25,307 bases of DNA from UBA1546 sp049302185 (GTDB lineage: Bacteria; Nitrospirota; Thermodesulfovibrionia; Thermodesulfovibrionales; UBA1546), in the NCBI GenBank assembly GCA_049302185.1, contig JBAQLV010000006.1, forward strand, positions 1-25,307, in the 5' to 3' direction. The notes under the pieces were generated by a model. It had not been told where the DNA came from. It saw only the letters and a program-made list of their open reading frames with translations, and searched no databases. The translations under genes and the position numbers were made by a program. Below, one piece after another: positions 15,950-21,291 of the stretch (positions are counted from its first letter, which is position 1; each line of letters begins with the position of its first letter).

Positions 15950-15979
15950 ATTCTAAATTTTAAGGCGAGCTTTAGTCAA
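15950..15979 (-). promoter_or_regulatory. Sigma-70 type promoter of tRNA-Ala
   Basis: On the minus strand TTGACT (15974-15979), an 18-base spacer and TAGAAT (15950-15955) lie 13 bases before the tRNA 5' end. The spacer shares CCTTAAAATTTA with the tRNA-Met promoter. The -35 overlaps the stop codon of the upstream TPR gene. The promoter may also serve the kdsC-pgsA-plsY operon. Confidence 0.6.
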
Positions 15980-16608
15980 GGTAACTCCTTGTGCTTTGGA
16001 GCGGCGGCAGGTGCAGGATGAGAAGAATCTCGTAGAGTCGAGTCTACGACATGCCTTGATATTATCTCTATGAAGCAGGGAAAATTGCGGATGTTGTCAT
16101 AAGTCTTTGATGTCTTTAAATATGACCAGTGATTAAATCCGTTATCTATAGCCTTCCTTAGCCATTTGCAGGCCTCTTCAGGGATATTTTTTGCGGCACA
16201 AAGTTCAGCCATGCTGTTTAAAGCGTAGAGATTCCCCTGACTTATCTCAAGGGCTTTTCCGATGTCTTTCTCCGCTTCGTCCAGATTTCCCATCAATAAA
16301 TAGCAAAAACCGCGGTTATTGTATGCCATGCTGTTTTTGGGATTAAGCCCTGCAGCCGTTGTAAAATCGGCTATCGCATTATCATAATATTCTATGGCCT
16401 GATACGCGCTTCCCCTGTTTACATATACGAGGTCGTAATCCGGATTTAATTCTATAACCCTGTTGAAATCCGAAATAGCAAGGTCATATCCCCCTTTTTT
16501 AAAATAAGCGATTGCACGGTTGTTATACGCCCTGATGTCGTTAGGGTTCAACTCTATTGCCTTGGTGTACTTGGCAATATCAAAATCATATTTCCATAAC
16601 TTTGTCAT
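15976..16608 (-). CDS. TPR repeat protein, possibly N-terminally truncated
   Basis: A 210-residue protein with about four 34-residue TPR units, each with the -A-Y-N-N-R-G-x-A/C-Y- pattern and Leu-Asn-Pro ends (AIELNPNDIRAYNNRAIAYF, VIELNPDYDLVYVNRGSAYQ, AAGLNPKNSMAYNNRGFCYL). The C-terminal end (LRKAIDNGFNHWSYLKTSKTYDNI) is a typical TPR end-capping segment. The first unit begins in mid-repeat right after the Met, and no signal peptide is seen, so the 5' part of a longer gene may be lost upstream. The last 25 residues contain VVDSTLRDSS, coded by a palindromic repeat (16030-16049), and a Pro/Ala tail. A protein-protein interaction role is all that can be said. Confidence 0.7.
   Translation of the reverse strand: MTKLWKYDFDIAKYTKAIELNPNDIRAYNNRAIAYFKKGGYDLAISDFNRVIELNPDYDLVYVNRGSAYQAIEYYDNAIADFTTAAGLNPKNSMAYNNRGFCYLLMGNLDEAEKDIGKALEISQGNLYALNSMAELCAAKNIPEEACKWLRKAIDNGFNHWSYLKTSKTYDNIRNFPCFIEIISRHVVDSTLRDSSHPAPAAAPKHKELP
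16030..16049. repeat. 20-bp near-palindrome at the 3' end of the TPR gene
   Basis: TCGTAGAGTCGAGTCTACGA folds into a hairpin with 7 base pairs. It codes part of a C-terminal tail that no longer looks like a TPR, so it probably arrived as a repeat insertion. Confidence 0.55.
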
Positions 16609-16640
16609 AGTGAAATCCCGAATAATCCTCTTTTTGTCAA

Positions 16641-16755
16641 CATAGATTACCCCACCTAACCTCTCCTTGTAAATGGGAGGAACTTTTTATACCCCCTCCT
16701 TACCGAGGAACCTTTTTATATCCCCCTCCTTACCAAGGAGGGGTTAGGGGAGGTT
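16641..16755. repeat. 115-bp CCCCTCC-type repeat, copy 1
   Basis: It starts CATAGATTACCCCACCTAAC and ends TTAGGGGAGGTT. The ends form an inverted repeat (AACCTC[T]CCT / AGGGGAGGTT), and inside are three CCTCCTTACC(G/A)AGGA words. It differs from copy 2 at 6 positions. It contains the last codons and the stop of the DUF559 gene. Confidence 0.85.
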
Positions 16756-17121
16756 ATCTTCAATGTGCGCAACAATCTTATCTAATACTCCATCCATATT
16801 TCCGTAAATCTCTCTGTTTGTAAAGCGTAAAAAAGTTATTCCAAAAGATTCTATAATTAATTGCCGTTCCTTATCCCGCGAGTCCGATCCTTCTATAAAA
16901 TGCGAATCCCCATCAACTTCCAATGCCAATTTTAATTGTGGGCAATAGAAATCTATCACAAATTTTTCTATACCATATTGGCGTCTAAACTTATATCCTT
17001 TCACCCCTTTATTCCTCAGCTTTGACCACAATATGACTTCTGCTGGAGGCATATTTTTTCTCAACATCTTTCGTTTAAATTTTTCATCGGCCATGTTAAA
17101 TATTTTTGTCATTTTAAGCAT
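16744..17121 (-). CDS. DUF559 endonuclease-domain protein (Vsr-like, PD-(D/E)XK fold)
   Basis: A 125-residue protein of the DUF559 family, related to very-short-patch repair endonucleases. The N-terminal helix (RKNMPPAEVILWSKLRNKGV) and RRQYGIEKFVIDFYCPQLKLALEVDGDSH carry the catalytic core (Asp57, Glu69-Val-Asp-Gly, His74). RDKERQLIIESFGITFLRFTNREI (residues 82-105) is the closing family motif. The ATG at 17119-17121 is the first three bases of repeat copy 2, and GGTGGGG in that repeat is the likely ribosome site. The last three codons and stop are in copy 1. DNA nicking or repair is likely. Its DNA target and any role in moving the repeats are inference. Later in-frame ATGs (17112, 17094) are possible starts. 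Confidence 0.85.
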   Translation of the reverse strand: MLKMTKIFNMADEKFKRKMLRKNMPPAEVILWSKLRNKGVKGYKFRRQYGIEKFVIDFYCPQLKLALEVDGDSHFIEGSDSRDKERQLIIESFGITFLRFTNREIYGNMDGVLDKIVAHIEDNLP

Positions 17122-17233
17122 AGATTACCCCACCTAACCTCCCCTTGTAAATGGGAGGAACTTTTCATATCCCCTCCTTACCGAGGAACCTTTTTATATC
17201 CCCCTCCTTACTAAGGAGTGGATAGGGGAGGTT
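17119..17233. repeat. 115-bp CCCCTCC-type repeat, copy 2
   Basis: Same length and orientation as copy 1. Its ends form a perfect 10-bp inverted repeat (AACCTCCCCT / AGGGGAGGTT). It supplies the start codon of the DUF559 gene on the minus strand. Confidence 0.85.
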
Positions 17234-17236
17234 GCA

Positions 17237-17296
17237 GTTCTGCCGCCCTTCTGTCCTGCTGCTCTGCTGGTCTACTGCCCTGCTGCTCTACCGCCA
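17237..17296. repeat. Degenerate short-word repeat (CTGCTCT / CTGCCC type)
   Basis: About seven units of CTGCYGCYCT-like words (TCCTGCTGCTCTGCTGGTC, TACTGCCCTGCTGCTCTACC) directly follow repeat copy 2. It is not coding on either strand. This is a different word from the other degenerate repeats in the window. Confidence 0.75.
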
Positions 17297-17405
17297 CACC
17301 CTGTTGCAGAGAAGATACAGGGGTTATGCTATCTTTTTACAGAAAACCTTTATTTTTCAATCAGGCATAATGGGCATACTTATTGCTTTATACATTTACA
17401 GATTA
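17297..17405. other. AT-rich stretch with no recognised feature
   Basis: Between the degenerate repeat and the half-element nothing is recognised: no supported gene, RNA or clear promoter. The nearest coding features are the DUF559 gene (ends on the left) and the porin (from 17768). Confidence 0.5.
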
Positions 17406-17449
17406 TAAGGAACTGGATTCCGCATTCCGCCTCAGGCGGACGGAATGAC
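17406..17449. repeat. Half-MITE: TAAGGAACTGGATTCC ... GGAATGAC
   Basis: The left flank TAAGGAACTGGATTCC and the right flank GGAATGAC enclose the palindrome TCCGCCTCAGGCGGA (17426-17440). The same frame TAAGGAACTGGATTCC-hairpin-GGAATGAC recurs at 20636-20671 with a different hairpin (CCCCGATTTAATCGGGG), so the flanks are conserved and the hairpin is exchanged. Confidence 0.7.
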
Positions 17450-17469
17450 ATTTTATTGTGTATTGTTAT

Positions 17470-17680
17470 TTGACACTGTATTTTTAGCTTGACAAAAGGT
17501 GTGGGGAATGAGTAAAGTTTCCATATTTTGGGAAATTAGCTCTTTCGGAACTCCATTTTATGGAGATGATCTCATGAGAAAAGGAGGTGACGGCAGAGCA
17601 AGAACTGAAGTAGAAGTAAAGCAGTACAAAGGTAAAAGGGCAAATCCCGTTTTTAACGGGACAAATACTGAACCCTTTTA
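17470..17680 (+). promoter_or_regulatory. Possible structured leader or attenuator upstream of the porin
   Basis: Two TTGACA boxes (17470-17475 and 17489-17494) have no good -10. Downstream are a TTTCC...GGGAAA stem, a TCCAT-TTT-ATGGA stem, an exact anti-SD match AAGGAGGTGA (17581-17590) with no start codon behind it, and a nested hairpin: CCCGTT-TTT-AACGGG (17646-17660) inside AAAAGGG...CCCTTTT. A short open frame (57 residues from ATG 17508, stop at 17681) also fits but resembles no known protein. It matches no riboswitch class known to me. An RNA leader of the porin mRNA is the preferred reading. Confidence 0.3.
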
Positions 17681-17743
17681 AGAGTTAAGAGTCAGGAGTC
17701 CAGAGTCAAAAATTAAACTCATAACTCTATACTCTAAACTCTA
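17681..17743. repeat. Degenerate short-word repeat (AGAGTTA type) with inverted arms before the porin
   Basis: The left arm (17681-17707) has AGAGTTAAGAGTCAGGAG words. The right arm (17716-17743) has ATAACTCTATACTCTAAACT words that pair with it. It lies directly before the porin ribosome site, so it would place a long imperfect hairpin in the mRNA leader. Same word family as 4461-4530 and the queC inserts. Confidence 0.8.
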
Positions 17744-17767
17744 ATAAGGGGAAGTGAAGGAGAGCAA

Positions 17768-19114
17768 ATGAAAAAGTATTTGGCATTAGTATTGGGCGTA
17801 ATATTTACGCTCGGTTTTGCAGTTAGCGCCTTTGCCATCACTGCCGAGATTCCGGCAGAGACACAGGCAGTTGTTGCAAAGGACACCAGCCAGATAACAC
17901 TGGGTGGTGAATTAAGGTTCAGAGGCTGGTATACAGACAACACCTCCGGAACGCGGAGAGCTGTATCTAACCCTGCTGACGGGCCTTCTCAGGGTTGGTA
18001 TGACGGCAGGATAAGGCTCAGCCTAAAGGCTGATGTATCAAAGAATACAACAGGCTTTGTGCAGCTTGAATCAGCGCCAAATGAAAATTTTGCCAGTGAT
18101 GTAACAGTATGGGGTACTCTTAATACAAAACCCTCCACAGACCTCACAATCCTTGAGGCATGGATTCTGCACACAGGCTCAGGACTTCTTGGAATTCCTG
18201 CAGGCGTGAAGGTCGGCCATATGCCATTGGCGCTTGGCGAAAAGCAGTTCCTTGATCACACAAAGTTCGGCGATGATGCAATCGTGCTCTTTGCGAACCC
18301 GACAAAGGAACTCCATATCGGATTGCTTACCGCTAAATTCGCAGAAGGTTCGACAGGTACTGCCAGCACGGCTGATATAACCGGTTATGTAGCTCTTGCT
18401 ACTTACAAGGTTAACAAGGACAACACTGTTGGCGTAAACTACACCCTTATAAACGACAGCGGCGCTACAGTAACAACCGCAGGAAATAAGTATAATTTCC
18501 AGAACCTTGGTCTCCATGCAAATGGTAAGATCGCCGACGTTAAGTATGCGGTTGAGTATGACACTCAGTTCGGCAACCAGACAGATACCGTGAAGTTCAA
18601 AGGCTACGGAATATTCGCGAACCTTGGATATGACATTAAGCCTGTAACTGTAAGGGCCGGTTATGCGAGGGGCAGCGGCGACGCAGGCAACAACGATGCC
18701 ACCAAGAACAAGGACTTCCAGGTTACAGCCGGCAACGACGTCCACTACACATTCATTTATGAATTTACTACAAGAGATGCTTCATCTAACCGTGATATAG
18801 CCCAGGTAACCCGTTCCAATGGTATTTCCAACACCACATACTACAGGCTCGGGCTTGACGCTGACCTCACAAAAGACCTTAAGGCATCTGTTGACTACTT
18901 CATGTTGAAAGCCACCGAAGCAGCGGCAGGCTCAAAGGACATCGGTACTGAGTATAATGCAAAACTCACCTACAAGATCGACAAAAACCTCACCTACTCA
19001 ATTACAGCCGGTATTCTTGATCCCGGTAAGTGGTGGGAAGACACTGTAGGTGTAACATCAGCCAACAATAAGGCCATCACACAGATGATGCACGCACTTA
19101 CACTCAGCTTCTAA
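17768..19114 (+). CDS. Outer-membrane beta-barrel porin
   Basis: A 448-residue protein. Residues 1-23 are a signal peptide with cleavage after AFA. The mature part has alternating polar and hydrophobic strands with aromatic girdles (GGELRFRGWYTDN, GWYDGRIRLSLKADVSKNTTG, FVQLESAP, YAVEYDTQFG, YRLGLDADL, NAKLTYKI). It ends HALTLSF with a terminal Phe, the BAM-recognised outer-membrane signature. It resembles alginate-type or general porins common in tandem in Nitrospirota and Deltaproteobacteria. The ATG is preceded by GGGGAAGTGAAGGAG. Codon use is regular and more GC-rich than the flanks, as expected of a highly expressed gene. The substrate is unknown. The DNA of its last seven codons recurs at 20530-20553 and 21115-21138. 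Confidence 0.9.
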   Translation: MKKYLALVLGVIFTLGFAVSAFAITAEIPAETQAVVAKDTSQITLGGELRFRGWYTDNTSGTRRAVSNPADGPSQGWYDGRIRLSLKADVSKNTTGFVQLESAPNENFASDVTVWGTLNTKPSTDLTILEAWILHTGSGLLGIPAGVKVGHMPLALGEKQFLDHTKFGDDAIVLFANPTKELHIGLLTAKFAEGSTGTASTADITGYVALATYKVNKDNTVGVNYTLINDSGATVTTAGNKYNFQNLGLHANGKIADVKYAVEYDTQFGNQTDTVKFKGYGIFANLGYDIKPVTVRAGYARGSGDAGNNDATKNKDFQVTAGNDVHYTFIYEFTTRDASSNRDIAQVTRSNGISNTTYYRLGLDADLTKDLKASVDYFMLKATEAAAGSKDIGTEYNAKLTYKIDKNLTYSITAGILDPGKWWEDTVGVTSANNKAITQMMHALTLSF

Positions 19115-19119
19115 AGGCC

Positions 19120-19148
19120 GTAATGCGTTACGCGTAATGCGTGATGCG
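19120..19148. repeat. Degenerate TAATGCG-word repeat (left)
   Basis: The words TAATGCGTTACGCG, TAATGCGTGATGCGG follow the porin stop. The same word type resumes at 19919-19949, beyond the RAYT gene, as if one array had been split by the insertion. Confidence 0.75.
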
Positions 19149-19180
19149 GCAAAAGGCGGGGCAAATGCCCCGCCTTTTGC
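19149..19180 (+). terminator. Rho-independent terminator of the porin gene
   Basis: A perfect 15-bp stem GCAAAAGGCGGGGCA / TGCCCCGCCTTTTGC has a 2-base loop. The T-run is inside the 3' arm (CCTTTT). It lies 35 bases after the porin stop. Confidence 0.8.
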
Positions 19181-19194
19181 TAAGCCCTCAGACT

Positions 19195-19211
19195 TGCACC
19201 TCCGAGGTGCA
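19195..19211. repeat. REP-like palindrome TGCACCTCCGAGGTGCA (left)
   Basis: The 8-1-8 palindrome can form a tight hairpin. An identical copy lies at 19890-19906. It is 22 bases before the RAYT start codon. Confidence 0.8.
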
Positions 19212-19232
19212 GGTTCACCGGGAAAGGCGAAG

Positions 19233-19886
19233 ATGAGAAGAATACCTTTAGCAGAAGACCAGATATACCATATCTTTACCAGAAGTATTGAGGGATTTAA
19301 AATATTCAGGAACAGTATGGATTATGAAAGGGTGAAGGGCCTTTTGAAATTTTACAGGATGGAAAATCCACCCACAAGATATTCCTCTTTTTTAGAAATA
19401 AAAGACAAAGAAAAATTTTATCAGAATTACTGTTCTGATAAGAAGTTTTTAGTGGACATAATTGCGTATTGTCTTATGCCTACCCATATCCATCTTATTC
19501 TAACCCAACTGAAGAAAGAAGGAATTTCTATTTTTATGGGCAATGTTTTAAATAGCTACACCAGATATTTCAACACCAAATATAAAAGAAAAGGTCCTCT
19601 ATGGCAAAGCAGGTTTAAGAATATCGGAGTGCAGACAGACGAACAACTCCTGCATCTAACAAGGTATCTTCACCTTAATCCAGTTAGTGACAATTTAGTC
19701 AAGAAGCCCGAAGATTGGAAACTCTCTTCTTATAGAGAATTTCTTGGTGAAGCAGACGAAGACAAAAAAATATGTAATTATACTAAACACCTTAACATAG
19801 AACCAGAAAGCTACAAAGAATTTGTATTATCACGGATCGACTATCAAAAGGAAATATCAAGAATAAAGGCTTTATGCCTTGAATAA
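19233..19886 (+). CDS. REP-associated tyrosine transposase (RAYT, IS200/IS605 Y1 family)
   Basis: A 217-residue single-strand transposase. The HUH motif is MPTHIHLIL with His85 and His87, and the metal ligand region and catalytic tyrosine lie in NSYTRYFNTKYKRKGPLWQSRFKN (Tyr109 or Tyr112). The family-typical end LLHLTRYLHLNPV and KLSSYREFLG is present. The RAYT group is normally a single-copy domesticated gene that acts on REP hairpins rather than a full insertion sequence. The start is set at the ATG at 19233, where homology begins. The frame is open to 19137 but that part is coded by the terminator and palindrome. The SD is weak. The protein looks intact. Confidence 0.9.
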   Translation: MRRIPLAEDQIYHIFTRSIEGFKIFRNSMDYERVKGLLKFYRMENPPTRYSSFLEIKDKEKFYQNYCSDKKFLVDIIAYCLMPTHIHLILTQLKKEGISIFMGNVLNSYTRYFNTKYKRKGPLWQSRFKNIGVQTDEQLLHLTRYLHLNPVSDNLVKKPEDWKLSSYREFLGEADEDKKICNYTKHLNIEPESYKEFVLSRIDYQKEISRIKALCLE

Positions 19887-19889
19887 ACG

Positions 19890-19906
19890 TGCACCTCCGA
19901 GGTGCA
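19890..19906. repeat. REP-like palindrome TGCACCTCCGAGGTGCA (right)
   Basis: Identical to the copy at 19195-19211. It begins 4 bases after the transposase stop codon. Confidence 0.8.
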
Positions 19907-19918
19907 AGAGCGAGGCAC

Positions 19919-19949
19919 AATGCGTCAGGCGTAAAGCGTGATGCGTAAA
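19919..19949. repeat. Degenerate AATGCGT-word repeat (right)
   Basis: The words AATGCGTCAGGCG, TAAAGCGTGATGCGTAAA match the word type at 19120-19148, on the other side of the RAYT unit. Confidence 0.75.
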
Positions 19950-19954
19950 AACTC

Positions 19955-19987
19955 AAGGCGGCGGGCATTGCCCACCGCCTTTTTTTG
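19955..19987 (+). terminator. Rho-independent terminator after the RAYT unit
   Basis: The stem AAGGCGGCGGGC / GCCCACCGCCTT (one mismatch) has an ATT loop and is followed by a run of seven T. It resembles the porin terminator in its AAGGCGG start and could be the original 3' end of a porin copy. Confidence 0.8.
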
Positions 19988-20038
19988 TTTGAAATTTCAT
20001 GTTTCCTGTGCTATTGTTTTTAAGAAGGAGGACAAGCA

Positions 20039-20257
20039 ATGGTAGTTATAAAATTTAAAACTCACAACGACGAGGTAAAGGGTTATTACCTCCTTGCATT
20101 GAAGGGTACCGTTCGTGGCATCAGGGGTGGATTATATGAGATAAACGATTTTATGCTTAAAAATCTCGACGCTGAGAATATTAATTACGAAATAGCGGAA
20201 AAGGATGTTCTAAGTGAGACTGAGAAGATACGAAATACTCCTGCCATTGTTTTATAA
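20039..20257 (+). CDS. Small conserved-looking hypothetical protein (72 residues)
   Basis: No family is recognised. The 72-residue product (start MVVIKFKTHNDEVKGYYLLA, end NTPAIVL) is mixed alpha/beta, without a signal or membrane segment. AAGGAGG (20025-20031) is an excellent ribosome site and a terminator lies just upstream, so expression is credible. Its stop TAA shares a base with an ATG (TAATG) that opens the interrupted frame at 20257-20520. Two small overlapping genes of this size look like a toxin-antitoxin or similar cassette, but nothing in the sequence proves that. Confidence 0.65.
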   Translation: MVVIKFKTHNDEVKGYYLLALKGTVRGIRGGLYEINDFMLKNLDAENINYEIAEKDVLSETEKIRNTPAIVL

Positions 20258-20520
20258 TGACGGTCAGAATATAGAAAAAGAAAAATAGTAATAAAGAACT
20301 TGTTGATAAATTTGGAGCAACCACAACAGATTCGGCAAGGATTGTTGGCCGCTGGGTTTACCAAAATCAGCTTTATCAGGACAAATTGATAAGGATTGCC
20401 ATTGATGTTCCTGAATCAGATAACAGCGAAACATTCTTTAGACAATACAAAGAAGTTTTGAAGGAAAGGTTTAAGCAAATAGATATATGGATTACGAGTT
20501 ATGAAATTGATGTGATATAA
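20257..20520 (+). pseudogene. Small gene interrupted by an amber codon at codon 6
   Basis: From the ATG that overlaps the previous stop, the frame reads MTVRI, then TAG (20272-20274), then continues openly for 82 codons to TAA at 20518-20520 (NSNKELVDKFGATTTDSARI, GRWVYQNQLYQDKLIRIAID, YKEVLKERFKQIDIWITSYE). The composition is protein-like: amphipathic helices, a GRWVYQ segment and no further stops. A-rich runs surround the TAG. It may be a recent pseudogene, a sequencing error, or a gene starting elsewhere, but no usual start codon with an SD is seen after the TAG. The family is not recognised. Confidence 0.5.
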
Positions 20521-20529
20521 ACCTTAGTT

Positions 20530-20553
20530 CACAGAATCACACTCAGCTTCTAA
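20530..20553 (+). pseudogene. Porin 3'-end remnant 1 (HRITLSF-stop)
   Basis: It reads CAC AGA ATC ACA CTC AGC TTC TAA, that is HRITLSF-stop, against HALTLSF-stop at the porin end. The last 15 bases are identical (ACACTCAGCTTCTAA). It is followed by its own terminator at 20703-20738. Upstream codons (TLV) are compatible but uninformative. Confidence 0.65.
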
Positions 20554-20577
20554 ATGGCAATGGCATCTGTCTTTTCT

Positions 20578-20671
20578 GTCATTCTCTGGCTTGACCCCCG
20601 CATCAAGTGCGGGGCAGGCTCCGAATCCAGAGCATAAGGAACTGGATTCCCCGATTTAATCGGGGAATGAC
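20578..20671. repeat. MITE-like element GTCATTC ... GAATGAC
   Basis: Outer ends GTCATTC and GAATGAC are inverted. Inside are CCCCGCATCAAGTGCGGGG and CCCCGATTTAATCGGGG hairpins separated by AATCCAGAGCATAAGGAACTGGATT. It is the same family as 7079-7219 and 17406-17449. It is followed by a short degenerate AAGAGGTTGAGAGG-type word stretch up to 20700. Confidence 0.7.
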
Positions 20672-20702
20672 AAGATTAAGAGGTTGAGAGGATAAGAAGT
20701 TA

Positions 20703-20738
20703 AAAAAGGGGCGGGTCGCAAATGCGACCCGCCTTTTT
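20703..20738 (+). terminator. Rho-independent terminator after porin remnant 1
   Basis: The 11-bp stem GGCGGGTCGCA / TGCGACCCGCC has an AA loop, an A-run before and a T-run after. It is the same design as the porin terminator (AA loop, GGCGGG start). Confidence 0.85.
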
Positions 20739-20798
20739 ATTTGATTTTTAAGATATTCTTTGCTAAACTTTATTTAAACTAATACGGAGGAGTTTCCA

Positions 20799-21098
20799 GT
20801 GCACGTTGCAGAGATTGAACTTTATGAGATTCTAAAAGAAAAGATTGGCGACAAAGAAGCCAAGACTTTAGTTGAGTATATTGAAACCAAAGTTGAAAAA
20901 AAGTTTGAAGAGAAGAAAGACTTATTAGCAACAAAACAGGACATAATGAATTTGGAAATAGCAACAAAACAAGAAATAGCAAATTTAGAGATTAAAATGG
21001 AAAAAATACGCTCTGACATTATCAAGTGGATGTTCATTTTCTGGGCAGGTCAAATAGGCGCGTTAATAGCCATATTACAGATATTCTTTCGCAAATGA
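20799..21098 (+). CDS. Small coiled-coil protein with C-terminal membrane helix (DUF1640-like)
   Basis: A 99-residue protein. Residues 5-35 form a helix (IELYEILKEKIGDKEAKTLV). Residues 35-72 are a coiled coil with near-duplicate segments (ATKQDIMNLEI, ATKQEIANLEI). Residues 75-95 are a membrane helix (WMFIFWAGQIGALIAILQIF). This resembles the bacterial DUF1640/CCDC90 family, common in accessory regions and of unknown function. The start is GTG at 20799 with GGAGGAG 6 bases upstream. Its stop overlaps the first bases of porin remnant 2 (21094-21138). Confidence 0.8.
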   Translation: MHVAEIELYEILKEKIGDKEAKTLVEYIETKVEKKFEEKKDLLATKQDIMNLEIATKQEIANLEIKMEKIRSDIIKWMFIFWAGQIGALIAILQIFFRK

Positions 21099-21138
21099 TG
21101 CCTACGCAATCAGGCACGGAATTACACTCAGCTTCTAA
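21094..21138 (+). pseudogene. Porin 3'-end remnant 2 (NDAYAIRHGITLSF-stop)
   Basis: Fourteen codons end HGITLSF-stop. The last 17 bases (TTACACTCAGCTTCTAA) are identical to the end of the intact porin, and upstream codons also read like a porin final strand (NDAYAIR). The DUF1640-like gene overlaps its left end, so the rest of this porin copy is gone. Confidence 0.7.
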
Positions 21139-21192
21139 TACTAACCCCTCCTTGCTCCTCCCCTTTGTAAGGGGAGGATGGGTGGGGTAAAG
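21139..21192. repeat. CCCCTCC-type repeat
   Basis: ACTAACCCCTCCTTGCTCC and TCCCCTTTGTAAGGGGAGGA, then GGGTGGGGTAAAG, form an inverted structure of the same family as the 115-bp repeats around DUF559 and the repeat at 24935-24980. Confidence 0.7.
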
Positions 21193-21197
21193 AACTC

Positions 21198-21230
21198 AAA
21201 GGCGTCCCGATAAATCGGGACGCCTTTTTT
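21198..21230 (+). terminator. Rho-independent terminator after porin remnant 2
   Basis: The stem AAAGGCGTCCCGAT / ATCGGGACGCCTTT is followed by more T (CCTTTTTT). It ends the accessory region just before the nucleoside phosphorylase gene. Confidence 0.85.
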
Positions 21231-21272
21231 ATTTGCAGGTTTCTTCCTATGTCAGATAAGCAAAGAACTGTT

Positions 21273-21278
21273 GTATAA
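21273..21278 (+). promoter_or_regulatory. Possible -10 box of the nucleoside phosphorylase gene
   Basis: A perfect TATAAT lies 5 bases before an ATG at 21283 and 14 before the ATG at 21292. No good -35 is seen. If it is real, the transcript would start at or next to the start codon (leaderless). No SD is present before either ATG, which fits. Confidence 0.3.
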
Positions 21279-21291
21279 TATAATGATTTTT

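Larger units (their letters stand above)
16609..17233. mobile_element. DUF559 gene bracketed by 115-bp direct repeats
   Basis: Two repeats of equal length (16641-16755 and 17119-17233, about 95% identical by eye) lie in the same orientation around one gene, giving a 478-bp period. The gene takes its start codon from one copy and its last codons and stop from the other. The arrangement suggests that gene plus repeat spread or duplicated as a unit. Whether it moves is inference. The first 32 bases of the span (16609-16640) are plain flanking sequence. Confidence 0.45.
19195..19906 (+). mobile_element. RAYT gene with flanking REP-like palindromes
   Basis: Two identical 17-bp palindromes bracket the transposase gene, the arrangement known for REP-associated tyrosine transposases (RAYT/TnpA-REP), which act on hairpin REP sequences. 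The unit lies between two terminators and between two parts of a TAATGCG-word array. Confidence 0.65.

Noticed and set aside
17508..17681. 57-residue open frame before the porin
   Set aside because: No SD fits its start and the composition is odd. Hairpins and an unused anti-SD match suggest RNA leader rather than protein. Kept only as an alternative reading.
19137..19232. N-terminal extension of the RAYT protein
   Set aside because: It would be coded by the porin terminator and the REP-like palindrome. Homology begins at the ATG at 19233.
20779..20982. Minus-strand frame over the DUF1640-like gene
   Set aside because: It is antisense to a gene with a strong SD and a regular coiled coil, and it has no start signal of its own.
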